Shown: piece by piece, positions 8,898 to 16,355 of the stretch
Position numbering within the stretch: the stretch's first letter is position 1
Layout of the letters: every line of letters begins with the position of its first letter
Source of the DNA: G965276765 sp965276825
GTDB taxonomy: Bacteria > Actinomycetota > Acidimicrobiia > Acidimicrobiales > Palsa-688
NCBI GenBank assembly: GCA_965276825.1
Contig: OZ255630.1
Span: 2,356,001 to 2,420,000, forward strand
Direction: 5' to 3'
Length of the DNA stretch: 64,000 bases
Notes under the pieces: model-generated
Databases searched by the model: none
Told to the model about the DNA's origin: nothing
The model's input: only the letters and a program-made list of their open reading frames with translations
Translations under genes and position numbers: made by a program

Positions 8898-9398
8898 TCA
8901 GCCCGGTGTGAGCGCCCGGGTCATGAGGCGCAAGAGCAGTCCGGCGAGGATGCTGTGTTGGTCGGCGGGGAGCGCCGAGAGGAGTTGGTGGTCGATGTCG
9001 TGCAGGGCGGCTTGTCCCGTGGCCAAGAGATCTTTGCCGTGCGGGGTGATGTGGAGCTCGGCCGTGCGGCCGCGTCCGGGGAGGGTGCTGCGCTCGACGG
9101 CGCCTAGATGTTCGAGCTGGCGCAGGGTGGCCAGCATGCTCTGGGCGGTCACGCCGGCCCGGCGGCCGAGCTCGCTGTAGGAGAGGCCGGGTTGTCGGGA
9201 GAGGTGGCCGAGGGCGGAGAAGTGGCGGAGCGACAGGCCGTGGGTTTCGAGGGCGGCGTCGAGGTCACGGCGAGCGCTCCGTCCCAACATGACGAGCAGC
9301 AGCGCCGGGCTGATGGGCACGTCGGGCGGCCCCGGCGGGCGGTCTGGCCTGGCGGGCCGCGGGCCAGGTCTCGTGTCGCCGTCTGGGCCTGGGCTCAT
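8898..9398 (-). CDS. MarR-family transcriptional regulator
   Basis: 166 residues. The winged helix spans residues about 40-125, with SYSELGRRAGVTAQSMLATL as recognition region and GRGRTAELHITPHG as wing; flanking helices form the dimer interface. A GTG five codons upstream (9413) overlaps the likely ribosome site GGGAGG, so ATG 9398, 8 bases downstream of that site, is preferred. The proline-rich N-terminus (residues 1-25) is unusual for MarR. It faces a divergent membrane-protein gene across an 80-bp gap containing a dyad operator, so autoregulation and control of the divergent gene are likely. The ligand is unknown. Confidence 0.85.
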   Translation of the reverse strand: MSPGPDGDTRPGPRPARPDRPPGPPDVPISPALLLVMLGRSARRDLDAALETHGLSLRHFSALGHLSRQPGLSYSELGRRAGVTAQSMLATLRQLEHLGAVERSTLPGRGRTAELHITPHGKDLLATGQAALHDIDHQLLSALPADQHSILAGLLLRLMTRALTPG

Positions 9399-9422
9399 GT
9401 CACAGCCTCCCACCTGGACACG

Positions 9423-9441
9423 GTTACAGCCTAGCTGTAAC
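9423..9441. promoter_or_regulatory. MarR operator-like dyad between divergent genes
   Basis: GTTACAG (9423-9429) and CTGTAAC (9435-9441) form a perfect inverted repeat around a 5-bp centre. It lies 25 bases from the MarR start and 37 bases from the divergent gene, the usual position for a MarR autorepression site. Confidence 0.6.
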
Positions 9442-9478
9442 TTAGGGGCATGGTCAGTGGCGTAGGGCGGTCCCGGGC

Positions 9479-9967
9479 GTGACGACGTTGCTGCTGACCG
9501 TTCACGTCGTGGCGGCCCTGGTGATCTTGGGGCCGGTCACCGTCGCCACCAGCCTGTTTCCTCGCTACGGGCGCGAAGCGCTCGTCGACGGACCGGGTCA
9601 CGGCTCGGCGTATGGGGCGCTCCGGGCGATGCATCGGATCACCGTCGTGTACTCGGTGGCGGCCGTCGCCGTGCCTGTATTCGGCTTGGCGGCCGCCATC
9701 GGCGAGCACGTGTTGGGTCAAGCTTGGCTGCTGGCTGCGATTGGACTTACCGTCATCGCCGCCGGCCTTCTCGCAGGTGTGATAATCCCGGCGCAGCGCC
9801 GTGTGGTGGCCGGTCTGGACGGCCGGGCCGAGCACGGTCCGGGCGACGGAAGCGTCGTCGTGTCTGCCGGGTTGGCGAGGCTGACCATGACCGCTGGCCT
9901 GTTTGGCCTCATCTGGGTGACCGTCGCCGTGCTGATGGTCACCCAGCCCGGTGGGGCTAGGAGCTGA
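9479..9967 (+). CDS. Small integral membrane protein (DUF2269-like)
   Basis: 162 residues with four predicted transmembrane segments: residues about 2-25 (LLLTVHVVAALVILGPV), 55-78, 84-106 and 136-156. The pattern and an early histidine in TVHVVA resemble the DUF2269 family of unknown function. The GTG start at 9479 overlaps the stop of a 10-codon mini-ORF (9450-9482) as GTGA, suggesting coupled translation. It is divergent from the MarR gene and shares its operator region, so it is probably the regulator's target. A role in transport or stress response is possible but not shown. Confidence 0.65.
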   Translation: MTTLLLTVHVVAALVILGPVTVATSLFPRYGREALVDGPGHGSAYGALRAMHRITVVYSVAAVAVPVFGLAAAIGEHVLGQAWLLAAIGLTVIAAGLLAGVIIPAQRRVVAGLDGRAEHGPGDGSVVVSAGLARLTMTAGLFGLIWVTVAVLMVTQPGGARS

Positions 9968-10042
9968 CCGATTCCTCTCCCGCCCTACGTGATGGCTCGT
10001 TTCTGCTGTGCCCGTTCGTCAGACCGGCCTGGAGGTCTTCCC

Positions 10043-10720
10043 ATGCTCGTGCAGATCGTGTTGTTCGACGGGTGCGACCCGCTTGACGTGATCGCCCCCT
10101 TCGAGGTGCTCCACGCCGGAGCCAGGGCGTCGAAGGGGGCGCTCACCGTCGAGCTGGTCTCGGCCGAAGGGGCACGCGATGTCGTCACCGGGACGGGAGG
10201 GCTGACCTTGCGGGCTGCCGGCGCGCTGGACCCGGCCCGGGCGGACTGGATCATCGTGCCTGGGGCGTCCGGCCGGGTGGACACCCCAGACGCCGACGAG
10301 TCGGTCGACCCGGGGGGCGAGGAGCTGTCGGTCCCGGTGTTGCTGGCCCGGACGCTCGACACTCCGCTGCCGGGTCTCATGCGCGTCGCGTTGGATGACC
10401 CCACCGTCGTGGTCGCCACCGTCTGTGGCGGCGCGCTGGCGTTGGCCATGGCAGGCCTGTTGGAAGGCCGCAACGCGGTCACCCACCATCTCGGGATGGA
10501 TCTCCTCGACGCCACCGGAACCCACGCGGTCAACGCCCGGGTCGTCGACGACGGCGACCTGGTCACCTCCGGCGGGGTCACCTCCGGCCTCGACCTAGCG
10601 CTTTACCTCCTCGAACGAGAGCTCGGTCCCCGGATCGCTCTCGCCGTCGAGCGAATGTTCGCCTACGAACGACGCGGGACGGTGTGGCGGGACACCGGCC
10701 CACTACCCGCACCGCTATGA
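10043..10720 (+). CDS. DJ-1/PfpI-family protein
   Basis: 225 residues. ATG 10043 is chosen because GGAGGT lies 6 bases upstream; an earlier in-frame ATG at 9989 would add an unlikely N-terminus. The family elbow is visible as VATVCGGALALA, with the reactive cysteine near residue 132, followed by RNAVTHH, where a histidine could complete the catalytic pair. The N-terminal LFDGCDPLDVIAPFEVL is typical of the GATase1/AraC-sensor-like branch of DJ-1/PfpI. Members act as isonitrile hydratases, glyoxalase III-like enzymes or sensors. It follows the DUF2269-like gene by 75 bp in the same direction and may belong to the MarR regulon. Confidence 0.85.
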   Translation: MLVQIVLFDGCDPLDVIAPFEVLHAGARASKGALTVELVSAEGARDVVTGTGGLTLRAAGALDPARADWIIVPGASGRVDTPDADESVDPGGEELSVPVLLARTLDTPLPGLMRVALDDPTVVVATVCGGALALAMAGLLEGRNAVTHHLGMDLLDATGTHAVNARVVDDGDLVTSGGVTSGLDLALYLLERELGPRIALAVERMFAYERRGTVWRDTGPLPAPL

Positions 10721-10757
10721 CCCTCCCAATGAGCCCCCTCGCCGACCGGAGGCCCCG

Positions 10758-10980
10758 ATGACCTTCGACCCCGTCAACCTGACGGCGGTCAACGTTTACC
10801 GCATCGTGGCCGCTTTCGGCACCCTCCACGGCACCGCCTACCTCGCCGCATCGCTACGACCTGGGCCGACCGCTCCCCCGCCGCTCACGAGCGTCCGCCT
10901 GGAGGCCATGCATCGGTGCAGTCCTCGCCTTGCCCTACGCCCACTGCGCCCAGGTCGAACCCCCGAGCTGGTCGACCTGA
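10758..10980 (+). pseudogene. Small membrane protein gene with a frameshift
   Basis: A GGAGG site 5 bases before ATG 10758 starts a frame reading VNVYRIVAAFGTLHGTAYLA, a probable membrane helix. Near 10858 the sensible reading changes frame, continuing with a second hydrophobic segment IGAVLALPYAHC and stopping at 10978-10980. In the original frame the tail is arginine- and proline-rich and unlike a real protein. The frameshift is an inference; the family was not recognised. Confidence 0.4.
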
Positions 10981-10993
10981 AAGGAACCACACC

Positions 10994-11305
10994 ATGACCG
11001 TGGAAGGCATCTGGGCGCTCACCATCGCAACCCCCATCGGCAAACAGCACGTCACCGTAGAACTCGTCCGGCAGGACAACGTCCTCCACGGTGTCGCCCG
11101 CGGCGGCAACGAAGAAGTCCCGCTGATCGACGTGGCGTTCGACGGGACCCGGCTGACCTGGGCGCAGTCGATAACCAGGCCGATGCGTCTCAACCTGGTC
11201 TTCGACGTCACGGTGCACGGCGACGAAATGACCGGCTATTCCAAGGCCGGCCGTCTGCCCCGCTCCACGGTCACCGGCGGACGCATCGACACCACCCAGC
11301 CATGA
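10994..11305 (+). CDS. Small beta-rich conserved protein
   Basis: 103 residues beginning MTVEGIWALTIATPIGKQHV, with alternating short strands through VTVELVRQDN, EEVPLIDVAFDG and LVFDVTVHGDEMTGYSKAG. The repeated pattern of a product-like core (VxGxWxLTIxTPxGK... and xGTxLTWAxxITxPM) is shared by small hypothetical proteins often found alone or attached to oxidoreductases; no catalytic residues are evident. A purine-rich AAAGGAA lies about 9 bases before ATG 10994. It sits between the DJ-1 gene and an NAD(P)-binding protein. The function is unknown. Confidence 0.65.
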   Translation: MTVEGIWALTIATPIGKQHVTVELVRQDNVLHGVARGGNEEVPLIDVAFDGTRLTWAQSITRPMRLNLVFDVTVHGDEMTGYSKAGRLPRSTVTGGRIDTTQP

Positions 11306-11456
11306 ACTTCCCTCGCACCGGCCGACAAGCCCAAACTGCCCGGTCACCACGACCAATCCTGCTGGCGGATCGTCGTACCCGTAACGGCCGGCGGCCCGCC
11401 TCACCCGAAAACAACACCATTGCCGCAACATAACTGTACGAGGTGAGGAGACAACC

Positions 11457-12080
11457 ATGAAAGTTCTCGTTGTGGGCGCCGCCGGCAAGACCGGGCGGGT
11501 TGTCGTCGAGCGGGCCGTGAAAGACGGTCACCAGGTCACCGCCTTCGTCCATCGCGACGAGGGCTACGAGGTTCCAGGCGTCGAGGTACGGACTGGCGAC
11601 GCCAGCGACATGGCGGCAATAGAGGCCGCAATCATGGGTCAAGATGCCGTGATCGATACCGTCGGCGGCAAGACCCCCTACAAGCACACCACTCTCGAAG
11701 CAAGCGTGTCCTCAACGATCGTAGCGGCGATGCAGCGACACAGCGTCCGCCGGCTCATCGTGACTTCGATGCTCGGCGAAGGCGACAGTGCCGCAAACAC
11801 GCCCTTCTTTGTCAAGATCCTTCTCGCAACTTTCCTGCGCGGCGCCACCCCCGACAAGGCGAAGATGGAGTCGACAGTGAGTGGCAGCGAACTGGACTGG
11901 GTCATCACCCGCCCCGCAGTTCTGACCGACAAGCCAGCCACCGGCGACGTTCGCATCTTCTCCGCCGACAACCGCGATCACGCCCACTTCATCACCCGCT
12001 CGGACCTCGCCGCATTCTTGGTCACCCAGCTCAGCAGCGACGACCACCTCCGACAGGCTGTCACCATCGCCAACCGGTGA
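11457..12080 (+). CDS. NAD(P)H-binding atypical SDR (NmrA-like)
   Basis: 207 residues with the atypical-SDR nucleotide motif VVGAAGKTGRVVV at the N-terminus, then LIVTSMLGEGDSA, where an active-site serine is possible, and ITRPAVLTDKPATGD, typical of the NmrA/YwnB-like group. The classical YxxxK pair is absent, as expected for this group, so it may be a quinone- or flavin-reductase-like enzyme or a redox sensor. GAGGAG lies about 9 bases before ATG 11457. It is a single gene with a 150-bp upstream gap and no adjacent regulator. Confidence 0.8.
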   Translation: MKVLVVGAAGKTGRVVVERAVKDGHQVTAFVHRDEGYEVPGVEVRTGDASDMAAIEAAIMGQDAVIDTVGGKTPYKHTTLEASVSSTIVAAMQRHSVRRLIVTSMLGEGDSAANTPFFVKILLATFLRGATPDKAKMESTVSGSELDWVITRPAVLTDKPATGDVRIFSADNRDHAHFITRSDLAAFLVTQLSSDDHLRQAVTIANR

Positions 12081-12179
12081 CCTCCCCTGCCGGTTCGGTG
12101 CCGATGTTGTCCACGCTGCACCGGAACACGATCTCGATCAGCCTGGTCGGCGACTACCCGGACCTGAAATGTTCTCCTT

Positions 12180-12620
12180 AGCACCGCCGCCGACGTGGCT
12201 GCGGGCATCGACATGTCCGGTCGAGCAGTGATCGTCACCGGCGCCGCATTGGGCATAGGCGTAGAGACCGCCCGCGCCTTGGCCGCCACCAGGGCGACGG
12301 TCACCTTGGCCGTCCGGGACATCGCGGCCGGGTGGCGTGTCGCTGCAGACATCGTGGCCACTACCGCCAACACGGCCGTAAAGGTCGAAGACCTCGACCT
12401 CGCCGACATCGTCTCTGTCGACAACTTCACGCATCGCTGGCAGAGACCTCTACACGTGCTGGTCAGCAACGCCGGGGTGATGATGCCACCCGAGTCCCAC
12501 ACGGCCCCAAACTGGGAGCTGCAGTTCGCCACAAACCTGGCCGGGGGAGGGCGCCGTTATCACCAAATCCACGACGCGCTGGATGGGATCTCTTATAAGG
12601 TATTGACCGACACGCTACGA
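12180..12620 (+). pseudogene. Chimeric remnant: SDR N-terminal half joined to an HxlR fragment
   Basis: The first part encodes STAADV and GRAVIVTGAALGIGVETARA, then LHVLVSNAGVMMPPES and WELQFATN. This is nearly the same as the N-terminal half of the intact SDR at 32200-33156. After about 12540 the frame switches to GGRRYHQIHDALDGIS and YKVLTDTLR, a copy of the middle of the HxlR regulator 300 bp downstream. Neither half is complete: the SDR lacks its YxxxK region and the HxlR part lacks its start and end. It is read as a recombination junction between two cassette genes. Confidence 0.8.
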
Positions 12621-12765
12621 CTCCGTCATTGGCGGACTTGCGAGCCGGCGGTGGGGCCGATCGGGTGCTGGACGGCTTCGCCACCGAGCGGGTCAGATGG
12701 ACTCACCAGGACCGCTGGTCGCAGTGAGTCCACCGAGGCCATGGTCACCCGCTCTCGGGGGGACC

Positions 12766-13131
12766 ATGGCAGTGATGGCTGAGGAATGGGGATCATCTGT
12801 ACCCCTCGTGCGGCTGCTCGCTGGACGATGGACTTTGATGGTGCTCGGCGAATTGGTTGGCGGTGGGCGGCGTTATCAAGACATCCACGACGCCTTGGAT
12901 GGCATCTCGCACAAGGTCCTCACCGACACGCTGCGGCGCGCAGAGCGCGACGGTTTGATCGGGCGTCACCTCGATCCCGAGCGTGTGGACACCGCGACCC
13001 TCTACCGCCTCACCGACCTTGGCATGTCCATTGAACAACCTCTCGGCGCTCTTGGTCAGTGGGTCGACGACAAGTGGGCGCTCGTCGAGGATGCTCGCCA
13101 ACGGTGGGACCGCAGGGCCAAGGGCGCCTGA
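12766..13131 (+). CDS. HxlR-family transcriptional regulator
   Basis: 121 residues, the standard length for HxlR winged-helix proteins. It reads LVRLLAGRWTLMVLGELVGG, then RRYQDIHDALDGISHKVLTD in the recognition helix region, then a wing near PERVDTATLYRLTDLG. No conserved N-terminal cysteine (as in HypR-type sensors) is seen, so the signal is unknown. ATG 12766 follows a GGGGGGA stretch. No intact target gene is adjacent: the upstream SDR is truncated, so this regulator may be an orphan of a decayed cassette, or it may regulate itself. Confidence 0.85.
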   Translation: MAVMAEEWGSSVPLVRLLAGRWTLMVLGELVGGGRRYQDIHDALDGISHKVLTDTLRRAERDGLIGRHLDPERVDTATLYRLTDLGMSIEQPLGALGQWVDDKWALVEDARQRWDRRAKGA

Positions 13132-13185
13132 CTGCCGGACTCTCTGCCCGGTTTCTTGGGGCACTTTGGGGTAAGCGCGCTCTCG

Positions 13186-13214
13186 TTGAAGTGCCGTTTT
13201 ACCTGGTGTATGGA
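13186..13214 (+). promoter_or_regulatory. Candidate promoter for the Tad pilus operon
   Basis: TTGAAG (13186-13191) and TATGGA (13209-13214) are separated by 17 bp, fitting a vegetative sigma factor. They lie about 85 bp before the first gene of the pilus cluster, in a 165-bp gap with no other gene. The assignment is by pattern only. Confidence 0.35.
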
Positions 13215-13296
13215 TGGAGATCGTGATGTAGGAGGTTCTCCGCGTCCTTTGTTCTGAAACAGTGGGGACCACCGATCGAGACGGAGGTCTTCGTCA

Positions 13297-13869
13297 ATGC
13301 CAGTTGGTCGGCGAGGTGTTCAAGCGACCGCGGCCGTGGCCGTGGCGAGCGTATCGTTCGCCTTGTCGGCGTGCGGCAGCTCACCTAAAGCCGCCTCACC
13401 AGCAACCAACACCAGGCCCACCACCACCCCGACGAACATCCCGGCCACCACTTCAACCCTTGATCCGACTGGGACCGCCGTGCTCCAGGCCTACCGAGCC
13501 GCCTGGGCGGCCTTCGAGCACGCGCTGACCGACGCAAACCCAAGCGACCCGGAGCTGGCGGCGACGATGGTCGATCCGCAGCTGCAAGGGGTGAGGGCGA
13601 ACCTGCTGGCCGACCGGCGCCAGGGAATAATTGGACGAGGGACGACGACGCTGCACCCGAAGATCGTTGCCCTGACAGCGACGACGGCGACGGTGGTGGA
13701 CTGCGCCTACAGCACCGCCGAGCTGGTCTACGCGAGCACCGGCAAACCGGTGCCGCCGATAACCCCGCCGGAGAACGACGGGGTTCGCTCCAACTTGGTG
13801 CTGTTGGGCTCGACGTGGAAGGTGTCCAAGCAGACGGTGACGGACGGGTCATGCGCGCCCGGCTCGTGA
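13297..13869 (+). CDS. Predicted lipoprotein at the head of the pilus operon
   Basis: 190 residues. A basic N-terminus, hydrophobic core TAAVAVASVSFA and lipobox LSAC predict lipid attachment at Cys26, followed by a Thr/Pro/Ala-rich linker (residues 30-60). The rest forms a small alpha-beta domain with VLQAYRAAWAAFEHAL and late strands ending VSKQTVTDGSC, resembling the NTF2-like lipoproteins found in actinobacterial mobile elements. GGAGGT lies 8 bases before ATG 13297. It overlaps the next gene by 19 bp. It probably acts on the cell surface, perhaps in pilus assembly; that role is inferred from position only. Confidence 0.75.
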   Translation: MPVGRRGVQATAAVAVASVSFALSACGSSPKAASPATNTRPTTTPTNIPATTSTLDPTGTAVLQAYRAAWAAFEHALTDANPSDPELAATMVDPQLQGVRANLLADRRQGIIGRGTTTLHPKIVALTATTATVVDCAYSTAELVYASTGKPVPPITPPENDGVRSNLVLLGSTWKVSKQTVTDGSCAPGS

Positions 13870-14744
13870 TCCCCGCCATACTCCTGGCAACCTCGGCGTC
13901 GGTGCTGGCCGGCGCGCCACGGGCGTGGGCGGGCGATCCCAACGGGCAGAACAGCTGGGCGAACGCGACGGCATCGGGTGGCCAGCTCACGGTCCAGGCC
14001 GGTCAGACTCGTTGGACTCCTCCCTCGGGCTCGACCTGGGCAAGACGCGCAAGCAGTTCTCCACCGCCGGGGAAGCCGAACCCGAACCAGCCCTACGGCT
14101 GCACCTACACCGCAGCGGGGCCGTCGGCCACGGCGTCCATCGGGGTGGGCGGCCCGCAGCCCGGTCAGTGGGTGTTCCCGAGCTGCGCCGGTCCCGGTGT
14201 GCTCAATCCCATGTCACCGGTGTGGGTGACCAGCGCCCAGCCAGCCGGAGCCCCCGTGCAGGTCGCCCCGGGCGTCGTCGCTCAGCAGGCGGCGAGCCAG
14301 TTGGCCTTCGGCTCGCCGACAATCGAGATGGCCCCACCTTCGGGCAGCCCGCAGCTGGTGGCAGTGGCGACGTGGCTGTGGATCAGTCCGGCCGCCTGGC
14401 GGACCCTTACTGCGACGGCGAGCGCCGGGACGGTGACCACGACGGCGACGGCCACCCCGACCAAGGTGGTGTGGGACATGGGCGACGGCAGCCAGGTCAC
14501 CTGTGACGGGCCGGGCACCCCGTACAGCGCGTCGGACCCGAGCGCGACGACGGGCTGCTCCTACACCTGGTCGACGGCCGGCAGCTACCAGGTGACCGCC
14601 ACCGTCTATTGGTCGGTCACCTGGACCGCGACAGGCGCCCCGGGCGGCGGCAACCTCGGCGTCCAGGCCGGCCCAGCGGCCCGGGTCCCCGTGACCGTGA
14701 CCGAGTCCCAGGCGATCAACACGTCCGGCCCGGGTGGCAACTGA
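13851..14744 (+). CDS. Secreted PKD-domain protein of the pilus cluster
   Basis: 297 residues from ATG 13851, with a Sec signal peptide (MRARLVIPAILLATSASVLA, cleavage after AWA). The mature N-terminal half is Gly/Pro/Ser-rich with four or more cysteines (YGCTY, FPSCAG). The C-terminal part has a PKD-like beta-sandwich: VVWDMGDGSQVTC near residue 210, then STAGSYQVTATVYWSVTW. PKD domains usually mediate surface or protein contacts. It overlaps the lipoprotein gene and precedes the CpaB-like gene by 17 bp, so it may be a surface-exposed pilus accessory or adhesin. An enzymatic role is unlikely. Confidence 0.8.
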   Translation: MRARLVIPAILLATSASVLAGAPRAWAGDPNGQNSWANATASGGQLTVQAGQTRWTPPSGSTWARRASSSPPPGKPNPNQPYGCTYTAAGPSATASIGVGGPQPGQWVFPSCAGPGVLNPMSPVWVTSAQPAGAPVQVAPGVVAQQAASQLAFGSPTIEMAPPSGSPQLVAVATWLWISPAAWRTLTATASAGTVTTTATATPTKVVWDMGDGSQVTCDGPGTPYSASDPSATTGCSYTWSTAGSYQVTATVYWSVTWTATGAPGGGNLGVQAGPAARVPVTVTESQAINTSGPGGN

Positions 14745-14761
14745 GAAAGGCGCACCCAGCT

Positions 14762-15454
14762 ATGCCGATTACGACACCGCGAATCGCGACCGACGGCCGC
14801 CAGGCGTCGAATGGCGCCCGACCCGCCACGGCGCGCCCTCGACCGGCGGGCCGGCGCCGCCAGGTGCCTCTCGTCGTGGTCGGGGTGCTGTTGGTGATCG
14901 GATGCACCCTGGCGTTCACCGACGCCTCTTTGCACCTCGGCAGCCGCGAGGAGGTCCTGGTTGTCGCCCAGCCTCTCGCCGCCGGCCAGGTACTCACCCC
15001 CGGCGACCTGCGAGCAGCGAAGGTCTCGACCGGGAGCGGCCTGGCGACGATCCCGGTCACTGCGGAGTCGACTGTGGTGGGGCGCACCGTGGCGGTTCCG
15101 CTGGTGGCGGGGGCGCTTCTCACCTCTGGCGAGGTCGGGTCGCCTTCCCCGGTGGGATCGGGGTCGGACGTGGTGGCTTTGGCTCTCAAGGCCGGCTCGT
15201 TCCCTCCAGATCTCGCCGCGGGGGATCGGGTCCAGGTCGTTCCGGTCGCTTCGTCGGCTTCGAGCAGCGGCACCGCCAGCGCCACGAGCGGGAGCCCGGT
15301 GGCGGCGACGGTCTTGGCCGTCGAGGCGGCGCCGGCCGCCTCGGGGAGCCCGACGGTGTTCTCGCTCCAGGTTGCGACGGGTGACGCCGACGAGGTGGCG
15401 TCCCTCGCCGCAGCCGATCAGGCGAGCTTGGTCCAGGTCGGGGCAGGTGGTTGA
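14762..15454 (+). CDS. SAF-domain pilus assembly protein (CpaB/RcpC-like)
   Basis: 230 residues: a basic cytoplasmic tail, one transmembrane segment VPLVVVGVLLVIGCTLAF near 35-52, then a SAF domain with VLVVAQPLAAGQVLTPGDL and the matching second half VVGRTVAVPLVAGALLTSG. In Tad systems CpaB/RcpC sits in the envelope and helps organise pilus passage; here it is shorter than Gram-negative CpaB (about 280-300 residues), consistent with a Gram-positive envelope. ATG 14762 is 17 bp after the PKD gene stop, and the next gene starts 4 bp after its own stop. Confidence 0.8.
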   Translation: MPITTPRIATDGRQASNGARPATARPRPAGRRRQVPLVVVGVLLVIGCTLAFTDASLHLGSREEVLVVAQPLAAGQVLTPGDLRAAKVSTGSGLATIPVTAESTVVGRTVAVPLVAGALLTSGEVGSPSPVGSGSDVVALALKAGSFPPDLAAGDRVQVVPVASSASSSGTASATSGSPVAATVLAVEAAPAASGSPTVFSLQVATGDADEVASLAAADQASLVQVGAGG

Positions 15455-15458
15455 CGAG

Positions 15459-16331
15459 ATGAACGTGCTGGCGTTCGCCTCGGTCCGTTCGTGCGGAGTC
15501 ACCACCCTGGCGGTGGCGTTGGCTGCGACCTGGACCGGTGGCCCCGATTCCCGCGAGCACCGGGTGCTGCTGGCGGAGTTGGACCCGGCGGGCGGCACGC
15601 TGGCCGCGGCGTCGGGATGGCCTCCCGAACCGGGACTGGTCTCGCTGGCCGCGGCCGCCCGCCGCGGCGGCGACCCGGACCTGGTCTGGGAGCACTGCCA
15701 ACGCCTACCGGGCGGGGCGGCCGTGCTGGCCGGACCCACCGCGGCGGACCAGGCACGCAATGCGCTGGGGATGTTGGCCGGGCTAGTCGGCCGCCTCGGT
15801 GAGCTCGACGCCGACGTGCTGGTCGACTGCGGCCGGCTCGACCACGGCTCGCCGGACCTGGGTGCATTGGCAATGGCGGATCGGGTCGTGCTGGTGGCCC
15901 GGCCGCGTCTGGCCGATCTGCACGCCCTGGCGACGTGGGCCGAGGCGCACCAGCTCGACGGCGGCAAGCTCGCGCTGGTGCTGGTGGGCGACGGCCCCTA
16001 TCCCGACAACGAGATCACCGAGGCCCTCGGGATCGAGGTAGTGGCCCGCCTGCCGTGGGACCCCGACGGGGCCGCCGCGCTGGTATCGGTCCCGGCATCG
16101 GCCCGACAGCTGCGGATGTCACCCCTGGTGCGGGCCGCCCGCTCGCTGGCCGACAACCTCGGAGGCGAAGCCCTGGGGCCTGCCCCCGGCGAACGTGTCG
16201 AAGACAGCGCAACCGGCGGATCGTTGCGGACCCGGGTGCTGCGGTCGTGGCGGACCGAACCGGTCGCGGCCCCGACGAACGGCACGGCGTCTCCGGCGAA
16301 CGGCACGGCGCCCGAGGAGGTGTCCCGGTGA
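15459..16331 (+). CDS. CpaE-like MinD/ParA-fold protein with degenerate P-loop
   Basis: 290 residues with the MinD/ParA layout: N-terminal strand NVLAFASVRSCGVTTLAVAL where the deviant Walker A should be, LLAELDPAGGTLA (A'-like aspartate), DVLVDCGRLD as Walker B, then VVLVARPRLADL. The usual KGGxGKT lysines are missing (RSCGVTT), so ATP binding may be lost or altered. CpaE-like proteins localise Tad pili at the cell pole or membrane. A low-complexity C-terminal tail with TNGTAS/ANGTAP repeats follows. It starts 4 bp after the CpaB-like gene and precedes tadA by 24 bp. Confidence 0.75.
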   Translation: MNVLAFASVRSCGVTTLAVALAATWTGGPDSREHRVLLAELDPAGGTLAAASGWPPEPGLVSLAAAARRGGDPDLVWEHCQRLPGGAAVLAGPTAADQARNALGMLAGLVGRLGELDADVLVDCGRLDHGSPDLGALAMADRVVLVARPRLADLHALATWAEAHQLDGGKLALVLVGDGPYPDNEITEALGIEVVARLPWDPDGAAALVSVPASARQLRMSPLVRAARSLADNLGGEALGPAPGERVEDSATGGSLRTRVLRSWRTEPVAAPTNGTASPANGTAPEEVSR

Positions 16332-16355
16332 AGGCGACCCAATGAAAGCCACCCG

